From: Tiliqua scincoides
Taxonomy: Eukaryota; Chordata; Lepidosauria; Squamata; Scincidae
DNA: 64,000 nucleotides
Assembly: GCF_035046505.1 (NCBI RefSeq)
Contig: NC_089822.1
Span: 96,005,659 to 96,069,658, forward strand
Direction: 5' to 3'
Both the position numbers and the translations under genes were made by a program. The first letter of the stretch is position 1; each line of letters opens with the position of its first letter. Below, in pieces: positions 9,841-20,118 of the stretch. The notes beneath the pieces were generated by a model. The model made no database searches, had not been told where the DNA came from, and worked only from the letters and a program-made list of their open reading frames with translations.

Positions 9841-12800
9841 AATTCTAGAAAACCACTTCTGGAAACTTCTATAATATTGCCAGGCCAATACAATCTTCTG
9901 CTGCTAACACTGGGATTAGTCCATCCTTTCGCAATAGAATCTGGTGTTATGTTTCTACACAGCAGCCTTATTATCAGGTCCAGCAGTAACAGCCGTCCTT
10001 GATGATGAATTGCATTTACACAATCCTGGAAACCATGATTTCATTCATCTAATGTCTCATGTGGCCATTGTGATGACTGACAAGATTGGACAGGCAGCCA
10101 AGAAACTGTGGCTCCATTATGGAAGGGACATGTTGGGATGTATTTCTATTTTCCTGCACGAGCTTGAATATAGGCGAAATGTCCATAATTCAATGAAGCC
10201 ACACGTTTCAGGAGAGCCAAGAAGAATGACAGGAAAGCTGTTACAAAAGGCCAGATGTTCAAACTGGCAATCATACCGGAAGTCCTTGGGGAACTGCACA
10301 GGAATTGAAAGAACTTTGGCCTTGGTAAATTTTCAACAATTCCCATTTAGATATAAGGAGAGGCTTCATGTATCTTTGCCCCAAGGTGCAATATGAAATG
10401 GGAGCAATCAGGCTCAGGGAAGTCAGGATGGGAAGAAAGGAAGTGGGTTGGCCAACTTCCAGTCACTAAAATGAAGAGAAGAGGAGAGGTGAGAATTTTC
10501 ACCTGAGGGCTTCCACCTGAAGGCAGAAAACTTCCTGGTTTGGGCATATCACATGATTCACCTCTCCAACTTTCACAGGGGGGGGGGTGTTTCCCCTCAT
10601 TGCTCAGTTTTGTTTTTTAACAAATTTAAAGTTAATTGAAGTTAAATTGAAGTTAAATTCCTTAAAATGAATTCATCCATTTCAGCTGAATGGCAGTTGG
10701 CCAAGCAAATCCCCATCTCTCCTCCTCCCCCATACTTTAAGTTCTGGTGAGTGGAACAAGACCAAGGCTGTTTTCAATGGCGAACAGCGAACGTGGGCAA
10801 AGAGAGGAAAGCAGGGGGAAAATCTACACATTCCATATGTTTGAGATTTTTTAAAAAAAATAATATTTCTAAGGAAAAGCTGTGCTCTATGACACTCTGC
10901 TCCAAGCATGTACATAAATCAAACAACTTAAAATATCATTGGATATTGGATGACTAATGAAAACCAAGATGGATTGTGTTCTCCCCCCAGTAACTGGTTG
11001 TGAATAATTACTACGATAGCCAGGCTTCAGTGTGGCAAATCGGTCTAACAACAGACATACCAGCCACAGGTATATTACACAATTGGCCGATCCAACTTTA
11101 ATATGGAAGATTTTTTCCCCCACTTTCTATTCTTTGGTCAAGAAGGCAGGATTCTCCCCAACTGACTGTGAGTCACTGAAGACGACTGACCATAGAGTAC
11201 AAACAGGGAGCAGTGCCAGTGGGTTGATAGGCTGGGAAGGCAGAGCTGCTGGGTCTGTGTGATTTCTGCCTAAAAGATCTGAGACACTCCCTTCAGCGAC
11301 TGCAGCAGGGAGGGAATGGATTCATCACTGGTTCAAATAAGGAGATGGGGGTTTTTTTGGAACAGACAGGGCTTTATTTTTAAAACACTTCACTGCCATG
11401 TTACCTGTTAATAGACATTCCAACATAAATCTTACATGATGTGTTTACTAATGACAGGTTATTCCAAAAGCACACAAAATAGATGCTGGCCAATGGGTCC
11501 ACAGAAGGGGGTTGCATGGCCTCTCAAAGATGCATCCTCGTGCTTCTTCCTCTGCCTCCCCCTCCCCCAGCTTGTGAAGGATTATGCCTGCACAAGTAAG
11601 ACTCCATCGCAGTGGTCTACCTCGCCAGGAAGGCACTCATCATTAAGAGAGTGCCTTCAGCAGCCCCATCAAGCATCCTTATGTCCTGCCCACATGTAGG
11701 TAATTTTCAGTGAGAGCTTCCTAGACTGCCTCTTTCCCTCCCAAAAGTCTATGAAGGCTTTCAACTCTTCCTCACTCCATGAAGGACTCCTCAGATAGCA
11801 AGGATGCCCTTGCTGCTGACAGGAGTCACTGGAAAAGTTGGAATAATGCTTCCCTCCATCATTGACGCAAAGATGATTCCACCAAAATTCCAGCTAGGTC
11901 CACCCTGTTGCCTTCTAGTTGGCACAGGCCAGGAGAAGACACAGCTGTCTGTTGAGGATGAGCTGTAGAAAAAGGAGGGCTCTGCTAGGAGCCCGTTTAG
12001 GGTGCTGTCTCACCAACTTCAAGGGTTCCAAACTCACTGTTACGGACAACCATCATATGTTCAAAAACCACATGGAAGATTGGAACTCGTGGAATCAAAA
12101 GTGGAAAAGATATTGAGCTGATTCTGTGGGGAAACACTCTCAAAGGGAACCTACGTGCGTTTTGCTTCTAAATGTGCAGATATTTGTGACAAATTCCCAT
12201 TTTTTGGGCCTTGGTCACTGCATCACTTTGTCTACCCTTATCGATGCCTAGAGACCTCCCATCCTGTCAAAACGGACTGCAGTGTCATGCACATTCTTGT
12301 GCCCGGACTCTATGGTCCACTGTTCAGATTCCTTAGTTGCTTTAATTTCCTGCAGATCTTTCCTTTTCATTCAACGCAGGGCAATTAGCTTTAACTGTCT
12401 TCCTGCCACATTCGACAGGCTTCTGTGAAAGGGGAGGCGGATGCGGCTGAAATGACTGGCATTTCAGATGAAAATATAATCACAGAGATCTTAATTCAAA
12501 AGTCATGTCAGGGGGGGAAAAAACACCCTCCATCAAAGACGAAGGGAGTACATTATTAAACGCAGCTCTGCGATTTGCTGGGGTTGAGTACATCTGAAAT
12601 GCCACATCAGGGCTAATTGTTTCTTCACAAGCCATTGTTATTCTGATTAACATTTAGAAAACACTTAGTCACATCAAAGTCTATTAGGAAAAAATGGAAC
12701 TGTTGAACTGGAGACATGGCGGGGGAGGGCCCTGCGTGAAAAAACAGAGCCAGAGCCTGTCTTTGAAGAGCTGCATTCAAACTTGATGTGGGCCTGAATT

Positions 12801-13390
12801 GTCAAAACACAGTAATACCTTCCCTCAAATTATTGAGCAGCCATTGGGGGGGGGGGGTGCACACACCCTGGGACAGGAAAATGAGACCATTTCTCACATA
12901 GAGGTGGACCAGATGATCTCTTGAGTTTTAGTTGTCAACAAGCAAACAAATAAGCAAACAAAACAACCCTATCCATCCCAGTTATTCAGCGAGGTTTTGT
13001 GTGTTCCTTTCAGATTGCCGGTTTTTCATCCATGGCACCAGAAGAAGCTGTGTAAATGGCTGGAAGGCTCCAGGGGACTAAGCAAGCCCATAATTCTGGG
13101 AAGCTCTGGAGCCTCGGCAGCCAAGATGCGAACCAGACGTCAATTCTGCCAAAAGGACGTATGGAGGTTCTCAGTGCTCCGTTTCTCAGTGCAAGATTTT
13201 CTTTCACCAAACTTGCAGATGAAATGCAGATCTATCTATCCTAGTTCACCTCGGAACCCCTTTGTATTATGCAAATGAGCATATGCAGCTCGTTACCAGC
13301 TTTAGTGTGGAAAACCTCTTAGCAAAATGCTCAGCTGAACATTTTAGAGCCCTCCCTTCTGTCAAGCTGTACATGGGTTATGCCAAATCA
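9841..13390. other. Unassigned stretch, possibly single-copy
   Basis: The longest stretch with no obvious repeats in the left half. A 150-codon frame (9944-10396) matches nothing I know, and frames of this length are expected by chance. A 12-base G run lies at 12846-12857. The part at 12440-12700 is AT-rich with homeodomain-like TAAT motifs and is discussed as a possible conserved element. Confidence 0.45.
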
Positions 13391-13430
13391 CAGTGGCTCC
13401 CAAACTGTGAGTCATGACTTCCCCAGTGAG
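13391..13430 (+). mobile_element. hAT terminus fragment
   Basis: CAGTGGCTCCCAAACTGTGA followed by GTCATGACTTCCCCAGTGAG is a diverged version of the terminus at 7548. It abuts a family A fragment. Confidence 0.5.
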
Positions 13431-13431
13431 C

Positions 13432-13597
13432 CACAGAAACCACATTTCCTCTTCCCCTCTGGCCCTCTCTTCATTTTCCAATCTAGGGAGTGGAAGCAGA
13501 AGGAAAAGCAGTGGAGACAAGTAGGCGGACAGAGATGCCCCTCCCACCTGAGGCCTGATGCAACCCCTTCAGCTGACCTCATGAATGGGCCAACTTT
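13432..13597 (-). mobile_element. Family A fragment
   Basis: Shares the CTCTTC...TTTTCCAATCTAGGGAG tract and the GCTGACCTCATGAATGGGCC end with the copy at 34553-35022. One end is missing. Confidence 0.55.
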
Positions 13598-13759
13598 GTT
13601 TGGTTCTTACTCAATCACTTCTCTTGTGTCTGAAATTTGACCACTGTACACATTCTCAAGTATCTCTTTTCACTAATTTATTTTTTCATTTCAATGTCTG
13701 AAGTCTGCTTTAAAAAAAGAAAATCAGGATTCTCAGGAAGTTGAATTATGTCCCCAGTC

Positions 13760-14135
13760 CAGGGGCATATCCAGTGTTTGTGTTTGGGGTGGTGGAGGGC
13801 ATGAGCACTATCTTAACTCCAGAACTCAAGTCAACCAGGTAGTTAGACCTGGGCTCCTTGTTGAAATGGCCTCAATGGCCAAAGTTTGCTGAGTGGGTAG
13901 ACTTGGGCTCCCATAGGGACTTGGAGCACCGATCTACCTGCCGGGTAGAGCTGGCTCTCCCATTGCAGCTCAGCTCCGTTGGCCAAATGTGATCTTGCTG
14001 CTGATGCCCTGCCCAGTGGGTGTTCCCCTGGTGGCCAACTTTACTCCCCATCCCAGTGGGTGCCCTTCCCAATCCCTGCTGGCATGACAGTTTGGGGGTC
14101 CATGCACCCATGCCCCCCCTTTGGATCTGCCCCTG
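13760..14135 (+). mobile_element. hAT-type MITE with perfect 8-bp target duplication
   Basis: The element starts CAGGGGCATATCC and ends GGATCTGCCCCTG, inverted ends that differ at one position over 13 bases. It is flanked on both sides by CCCCAGTC (13752-13759 and 14136-14143), an exact 8-bp duplication as expected for hAT transposition. At 376 bp it has no room for a transposase, so it must have been moved in trans. Confidence 0.85.
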
Positions 14136-14143
14136 CCCCAGTC

Positions 14144-14814
14144 CCACAGTCTGCGACTTTCCTGAGCTCCTCTGGGATCACAGCTCTCACAGCTGTTCGC
14201 CTGAAATCAAAAGGGCCTGGCTAAAATGGTCTGAATGAATAATGGAGCACTGAGAATAGGAACCAAAGCATATGTGAGCAAGCAAATGTTATTTAACGGA
14301 ATGGTTGTGCAATATTGGCAGACTGCAGGTGACCTTTGCATTTCAAAGAGCTGGTGGTCTGCATAGCTATTCCGTGAAATTACAATCCTTTCTGTATCGG
14401 GCTTGGCAGGGCTCCTTAGACATGCATCTGGCATCGGTGAAGGTGGCTGCAGACACACTACAGAGCTTGCCCATGGGAGGGATGCATCTATAGGAGGAGG
14501 TTCAGCTTCTGTTTTTGGAGAATCAGAGCCTTGCATTTCACTCTGTTGGGGGATTTTACTGGTGCAAAGCTCATAAACCTGGTTTCTGTCTTCATTCACC
14601 TACTGATCTGTTCCACTGTTTCTGTATCCACAAAGAACCTTTGCCTTTGGGCAACACAGAAGAGGCATTGCCCACATTATACGTTGGTGAAACTGTGCAT
14701 TCAGCAGGGCCAGCAGGCCAGCTTACTTCCTTAATGAGTATGACCTGCTTCATATAGGATGCATGCCACAATGAAAATCTCTCTTATATGCTTTCCCCTG
14801 GGGGCTGGGGATAA
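14144..14814. other. Unassigned stretch
   Basis: No gene or clear repeat recognised. Confidence 0.4.
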
Positions 14815-15265
14815 GAATAGGCCCTCAGTTTGGCTGTACTTGTCGTAAGAGGCGACTAAACAGCCACTGGGTAGATGGGACTCGTCAGCCTGGGAAGGCA
14901 GCTCATCTGAGAGAAGGAAAACTCTGACCCCAAACCTCCACTGCCTTGTGGCTACATCCAGTTAAGGAAAAGGCTTCAGGAGTCAACCTCGAGGCAAAAT
15001 CCGGAGCCGGAGTCCCTGAGGCAGTTCATGGCTGAACACAGTCACGTTCTGGCAACTCCTGCAACGTCGCTGGAACCAACCATATTGGCTTCTGCCTTTC
15101 CATTGGACCATTTCAGTGACGTGGAGAGGGGGGATTTGCTGCATGGGTAACAGCATATCCTCCATACCTACTTTACCCAGGCTTCGCGTACTGGAGAGGA
15201 CACTGTTCCAGAACCACCATTCAGAGTGGGACACCATAGTCTTCCGAGACTGAAGCATGCCAACA
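14815..15265 (+). mobile_element. Probable LINE 3' region sharing its tail with the 5S SINEs
   Basis: Contains ACTTGTCGTAAGAGGCGACT and GGCAAAATCCGGAGCCGGAG, motifs I remember as a common reptile repeat. Its last bases read CCATAGTCTTCCGAGACTGA followed by AGCATGCCAAC. The 5S-derived SINEs end CCATAGTCTTTCGAGACTGA followed by AGGTTGCCAACC. A shared 3' tail is the expected link between a SINE and the LINE that copies it. I cannot name the LINE clade; no reverse transcriptase motif is preserved here. Confidence 0.6.
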
Positions 15266-15362
15266 TGATGCTAGGGGAGTGTGGGCCACACCGGGTGATG
15301 AGCATGGGGGTAGTGGTGACACTATTACTGGTCAAAATTTTGAAAATCTTGGTACTTCTGAA

Positions 15363-15489
15363 TAATACATAAGAACATAAGAACAGCCCCACCAGATCAG
15401 GCCATAGGCCCATCTAGTCCAGCTTTCTGTATCTCACAGCGGTCCACCAAATGCCCCAGGGAGCACACCAGATAACAAGAGATCTCATG
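15363..15489 (-). mobile_element. CR1 LINE 3' end, nested in family C
   Basis: On the minus strand: GAGATCTCTTGTTATCTGGT, GGGGCATTTGGTGGACCGCT, GGGGCTGTTCTTATGTTCTT. It ends in the TTCTTATG-type tail and is strongly 5'-truncated, as is usual for CR1. Confidence 0.85.
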
Positions 15490-15593
15490 CTCTATACCAT
15501 TTGATATGTAATTTCATGCAGAATGCAGTGAAACAGACTGCATTGAAAAACCTCTATTCTATCAAAAGTTATAGCCAAAAAACTATTGGGCAG

Positions 15594-15985
15594 GAGGTCT
15601 GGTCTAGAGGGTTTGCCTGAAGATAACATCCGCAGGTCGCCAGTTCGAGGCCACCGGCACTGTGAATGGTGAGACCTCGAAGCAGCTGACAAGCTGAGCC
15701 GAGTTATTCCACCTGCTCTTTGGTGTGAGCGAAGAAGCGTCTTGGCTGCCCTCCATGTGAGAGATGAAGGAGCTGCTTGTCAGCTTGCGTCGGAGGAAAC
15801 TGGAGGCCAGAATGTGATACCAGATCGGAAAGATCCATCTGAAATGTTGTGGTTCTTGAAAGATAGAACCTTTCCTCGATTGTAAAAATCCCTACAGGGT
15901 TTTAGAACAGCCTGCCTTTGTAAACCGCCTTGAATAAAGTCTGAGGAGAAATCTGACGACCAAGAAAGGCGTTATATAAATACCT

Positions 15986-16038
<53 letters not shown>
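15594..16038 (+). mobile_element. Sauria-type SINE with (ATT)n tail, nested in family C
   Basis: tRNA-like head: GAGGTCTGGTCTAGAGGG (A-box region) and GGTCGCCAGTTCGAGGCC (B-box region). The 3' part reads GTAAACCGCCTTGAATAAAG and GGCGTTATATAAATACCTGT, followed by an (ATT)n tail at 15987-16038, matching the BovB-like end of Sauria SINEs. The flanks ATTGGGCAG (15585-15593) and ATTGGGGGCAG (16036-16046) look like a target duplication. This family is known from squamates and is the best taxonomic marker in the window. Confidence 0.85.
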
Positions 16039-16180
16039 GGGGGCAGAGTGATGATACATCACCACTCCCACTGCTCAGGGTGTTGTCCCACCCACTGCAT
16101 GGGAGGAGGTCCATCATTGGGGGGGTGGCATGCTGGCCTCCCTCACTGGGTGATGCAAACCCTAGTGACGCCACTTCTTA

Positions 16181-17456
16181 CACATGCTTTAGGTCCTATT
16201 TAGGACAAACCTATTTAGGTTTGTTTCAGGTCCTATTTAAATGTACCCACCACATATTAGACCTCTTTGCTTGTAATTTTAGCAAGCCAGTGACACAACA
16301 GCCTAGCCCATTGACTTGCCAGAATGCTAAGGGGGGCAAACAAGACAATACTCCTGCTATATGATTGGGGCTGGCAGGCAGGCTTGAGTTTTCTAACACA
16401 ATTAGCAACTGCAGAGGGCCCAGTCCAAAAGGCTTTCTTCTCTCATGATGGTCTTGATGCAGATTGGAGGCCCCATGCATGCAATTTATTCTAGAAAAAG
16501 CACACAGATCCCGCCATGCAGTGGGTGCATTGACTAGTTTGGCCTGTGTTAATATGAACATTGGCCAATGTGGGTAATTTGCATTGAAATGTTGCTATGT
16601 GCCCATGGAAAGCTGGCTTCAGCAAAGGCTTTCCCCGTAGCTTGTGTCCTTAATAAATCAGGACTAAATGATACATGTTTGCCCACATTTGTTGTTCACA
16701 CTTTAGATTTTGAAATAAATGTTTCCTATCTCTTAAGAGTACATTTTCAAAATTATAATGTATGAAGACACCATAAAATGTTAGACTCACAAATGAAAAG
16801 ACAAGCGTCTTGTGGTTGACATACTTTCAACAGAGACCCTGACAAGTCTATTGAAATTAAAGAACTGAATTGCATTTTTGAATATGACATTGATTCAGAA
16901 GACCTTAAGGTGCCCTTGTGGGCTGAAAATGGCTTATAAAATATTTCCCTGGTGAACTACGTTAGCTGTCAGAAAAATAAAAATAAAAATACCCAACTGT
17001 TTTCATAAAGATCTGAGTAATATTGGAGCCTAACAAAATATATCTTCTTAGAGTAGAGGAAGAGACAAATGGCCAAGATGTTACAAGATCAGGGATGGCC
17101 AAGGTGAACTGCTGCCTGATTGGAAGCCCCTGATGACATTACCCCTGATCTGCCACTGCATATGTACCAAAAAAACAGTGTGGAAGGCAGTAATCTGGCC
17201 CTGTATGTCTTCATGTTGCTCCTTCCTTGTGCAGTGCCTTTAAACCAATCAGGAAGCATGGAATGCTCTGGGTGCACTCCCAGTGTGTATTGAACTTCCC
17301 GCTTTGTTTAAAGGTGCCACATGAGGAAGAAGCAACATGAAGGGGTAGAGAAGATCGCCCATCTTTTGATCGCTTTCAGCAAGTGGAAAGTGGATTGAAG
17401 TGGCTATATCCACTGTGGGTTGGAGGGAAGTGGTGTCAGATGTAGCATGTAAGGCT
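16181..17456. other. Unassigned stretch
   Basis: No gene recognised. Short internal repeats of AGGTCCTATTTA and TTTAGGTTTG occur near 16190-16245. The remainder looks like ordinary single-copy or old repeat DNA. Confidence 0.45.
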
Positions 17457-17598
17457 GGTTGGCAACCTTCAGTCTCGAAAGACTATGGTATAAGCCTACA
17501 GCACCCGGTATTCCTAGGCGGTCTCCCATCCAAGTACTAACCAGGCCTGACCCTGCTTAGCTTCTGAGATCAGACAAGATCAGGCATGTGCAGGGTAA
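17457..17598 (-). mobile_element. 5S rRNA-derived SINE
   Basis: On the minus strand it reads TTACCCTGCACATGCCTGATC, then GAAGCTAAGCAGGGTCAGGC, TTAGTACTTGGATGGGAGAC and ACCGGGTGCTGTAGGCTTAT, covering most of 5S rRNA including the internal promoter. It then continues CCATAGTCTTTCGAGACTGA plus AGGTTGCCAACC, which is not part of 5S. The added tail and lost 5' end show a retroposon, not a functional 5S gene. Confidence 0.9.
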
Positions 17599-17975
17599 GT
17601 CTATGTAGCATGTAAGTGGATAGTGAACTTCTGAGTGGACATGCATAGGGTTGTACTGTTAATGTGAGCCATGTGGATTGAGCCATTCAAGGGTTGGCCA
17701 TGGACAAGACATATTCATGTTCCAAATGAACAAACACATACTCCTTTATATGAAATCCATATTCCAAGTAGTACAAGTAGCATTTATCAGACAGAATATA
17801 TGTATAGATTTGATTTTTGAATGTGAAGGAGCTATTTCTTTTGCTTTGATCATGGCCATTTAGATACAAATTTGCATCAATGACATGCCTTTCAGCCAAA
17901 CAGGCACTGAAAACCAAAAGGAAGAACAGACTGTCCCCAATGCCAATCATCTCCTGGTGGTTGTCTCCTGGCATA
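17599..17975. other. Unassigned stretch
   Basis: AT-rich sequence with no recognised feature. Confidence 0.4.
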
Positions 17976-18153
17976 GGGCCCAGTCCTATCCAATTTTCCA
18001 GTGCCTGTGAGCTGTGCCAATGGGGCATACACTGCATCCTTTGGTGGGGAGGCTATCACAGTTGCCTCCTCAAGGTAAGGGAACATTTGTTCCTTTACCT
18101 AGGGTCTGCATCGCGGTTGCACCGGTGCTGGAAAGTTGGATAGGATTGGGTCC
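17976..18153 (+). mobile_element. 178-bp palindromic MITE, copy 1
   Basis: Ends GGGCCCAGTCCTATCC and GGATAGGATTGGGTCC are inverted repeats that extend about 34 bp inward. A second inner hairpin pairs CTCAAGGTAAGGGAAC with GTTCCTTTACCTAGG. The flanks are ATA on both sides (17973-17975, 18154-18156), a 3-bp target duplication as in PIF/Harbinger-type transposition. It has no coding capacity. Confidence 0.85.
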
Positions 18154-18597
18154 ATAGTCAAAATAAATTTTAAAAAAAAGCTCCTGGTGAAAATAATCAC
18201 AATTTTGGAGGAAAGGATGTTTTATTCCCTTGAAGGTTCCAGTGGCTGGATAACTTTCCCCTCTGTGGGATGAGCATAAAACGGTGAAATATTGAAATGT
18301 CATACAAGAACAGAGATCTGTTCTTCAAGCAGCTCAGCTGCCTATTTAAATTTTCATCTGAGAATTTCCGCATGCAAAACCCCATCTGCCTTAGATTTTA
18401 TAGTTTGGCCTTGGGTGAGCACGCAATAGGTTCACTTACAGTAAATGGAAAACTGAGCACAGGGCTAAAATCATAGATGGTGTCAGTCAGCATGGCTTCA
18501 TTGCATACAGACACATTGAGAATCCAGTGGAAATGTACAGCAGTTAGTCAGTGAGGTTTGAAAATGGTTGTCTTCAGTTTGTTTGTCATGTTTCCTT
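18154..18597. other. Unassigned stretch
   Basis: AT-rich DNA with no recognised gene or repeat. Confidence 0.4.
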
Positions 18598-18689
18598 ACA
18601 GCCCAATCGTATGCATGTCTATTCAGAAGTAAATTCCATTATGCTCAACGGGGCCTACTCCCAGGTAAGTGTGCATAAGATTGTAGCCT
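18598..18689 (+). mobile_element. 90-bp palindromic MITE-like element
   Basis: CAGCCCAATCGTATGCATG at the left, TATTCAGAAGTAA and CCTACTCCCAGGTAAGTG in the arms, and ATAAGATTGTAGCC at the right. A second, more diverged copy follows within 20 bases. Confidence 0.8.
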
Positions 18690-18706
18690 CATTCTGGCAA
18701 GCCTTA

Positions 18707-18800
18707 CAGTGCACTCCTAGCCATGCCTCCACAGAAATAAGCTCCACTGAGTTCAATGCGATGTATTCTCAGGTTAAATGTGGACAAGGTTGCAGCCTTA
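18707..18800 (+). mobile_element. 90-bp palindromic MITE-like element, diverged
   Basis: CACTCCTAGCCATGCCT, AGAAATAAGCTCCACTGAG, TATTCTCAGG and AAGGTTGCAGCC follow the family pattern with many changes. Same orientation as its left neighbour. Confidence 0.6.
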
Positions 18801-18892
18801 GTATGACATAAAAATGTTTGTACTCAACCAACCTACAGATACTTATAGGTGAATAAGTGACTCATCAAAGGGAGATGGTTATACCTATGCAC

Positions 18893-19165
18893 TAGGGTTC
18901 ACGTCACCCGGTGCGGGATGCCAGCGCATCACACCCCATGCAGTGGGTGGGGCAATACCCCAGGTGGTGGGCATGGTGATGTACCATCACTCCACCCCCA
19001 CTGGTTTTTTGGCTGTACCTTTTGATAGAACAAAGATAGAACACATTCTGCATGAAATGACACATTGATTGATATATAACATGATGATATTATTCCTCCA
19101 AATGATGATTTTAGTGATTTTGGTCACTAGTGGTGTCACACATGCCCCCCAACTTACTAACACCT
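18893..19165 (-). mobile_element. Family C DNA element
   Basis: Plus-strand GTCACCCGGTGCGGGATGCC, GGCTGTACCTTTTGATAGAA and TTTTGGTCACTAGTGGTGTC are the reverse complement of the 15266 and 41155 copies. It is fragmentary and old. Confidence 0.55.
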
Positions 19166-19170
19166 TATTG

Positions 19171-19500
19171 CAGCAGTTCTCAAACTTTTAGCACTGGGAC
19201 CCACTTTTTAGAATGACAATCTGTCCAAGACCCACCAGAAGTGATGTCATGGTGGAAGTGACATCATCAGGCAAATTAAAATAAATCAGTATAAATAATT
19301 AAAGTAAAACAAATAAATAAGCAGAACCCAGCCCTGTTCCACCAAGTGAATTTCCTCTGCAGCCTGCCTACAATAACACCCTCCCTCCAAAATCAGTAAG
19401 GTTTTCAGCCCTACCAAGTGCCCAGTCCAATTTAAGAACTTCTGTTTAAACCAGATCAATGTCAGGATCCACCTGGCTTTGCAAGTCTCAAAAAGGTTCA
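19171..19500 (+). mobile_element. hAT-type element, left end
   Basis: CAGCAGTTCTCAAACTTTTA and GGGACCCACTTTTTAGAATG, then AGAAGTGATGTCATGG, match 61512-61630 closely, including the AT-rich stretch that follows. The right limit is uncertain. Confidence 0.6.
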
Positions 19501-19579
19501 CCTTATCAGCTGAAGCCTCTGTTTTGATCCTTTTTAGTGGGGGGGGGGGAGGCTGCCTTCTGGAGCATTTGTTTAGCTG

Positions 19580-19904
19580 CAGGTGTATAGGACCAGGACC
19601 TTTCTAGTAGCCTTGCACTCTCCTTCACCTGATCTTCCACACCAGCCAAGGAAAGTTTGCTTACTTGTGAGTAAACGCAACTGTGAAGCTTAGTTTCGCT
19701 TTCCATAGGGCTCAATACATTCATCTGCTTGGCGGGAGGGACTTCCTTCTCAGGTGTTTTTGGGGGCTGCATTCATTGGAACAGGACCATTCTGGTGTCG
19801 TTGGATTCCTCTCAGCCTGCCCTTTCCGAAGGACTAAGGCAACTTTGCATACTCGCAAGTAAACACGCGATATGGCTCACTTCCACTTTCCATAGGGATC
19901 CATG
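19580..19904 (+). repeat. Two degenerate direct repeats, about 187-bp period
   Basis: TTTGCTTACTTGTGAGTAAAC with CTTTCCATAGGGCTC (19656-19714) recurs as TTTGCATACTCGCAAGTAAAC with CTTTCCATAGGGATC (19844-19900). AGGACCA precedes each unit. This may be the inside of a longer DNA element, perhaps family C. Confidence 0.55.
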
Positions 19905-20118
19905 CATTTTTTGTTCTCCAGTTTTTTGGCCATAATTTTTGATAGAAAAAAGATATTTCACTCTGATTTTTTGCATTGCATTCCACTCAAAATTCTGCAT
20001 CCAACGGTATATAATATGTTGGGGTTACTCCTAACCACTGTGATTTTAGCATGTCACCCCCCAGTGCACGTCACCCGGTGTGGCCAGCACCCCCTGCACC
20101 CCCTAGTGATGCCACTAT
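19905..20118 (-). mobile_element. Family C DNA element, end fragment
   Basis: GGCCATAATTTTTGATAGAA, CACGTCACCCGGTGTGG and the terminal CACCCCCTAGTGATGCCAC match family C read on the minus strand. The preceding direct-repeat block may belong to the same element. Confidence 0.6.

Larger units (their letters stand above)
15266..16180 (+). mobile_element. Family C DNA element, interrupted by CR1 and a SINE
   Basis: Pieces are 15266-15362, 15490-15593 and 16039-16180. They share with 41155-41395 the sequence CTGGTCAAAATTTTGAAAAT and, later, TCTATCAAAAGTTATAGCC. The right part ends near CCCTAGTGACGCCACT, matching the CACCCCCTAGTGATGCCAC end at 20118. The original element is split twice by retrotransposons, so it predates both. 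Confidence 0.65.

Noticed and set aside
9944-10396. 150-codon open frame as a gene
   Set aside because: Frames of this length are expected several times by chance in 64 kb on six frames, and no family is recognised.
15987-16038. (ATT)n as an independent microsatellite
   Set aside because: It is the 3' tail of the Sauria-type SINE.
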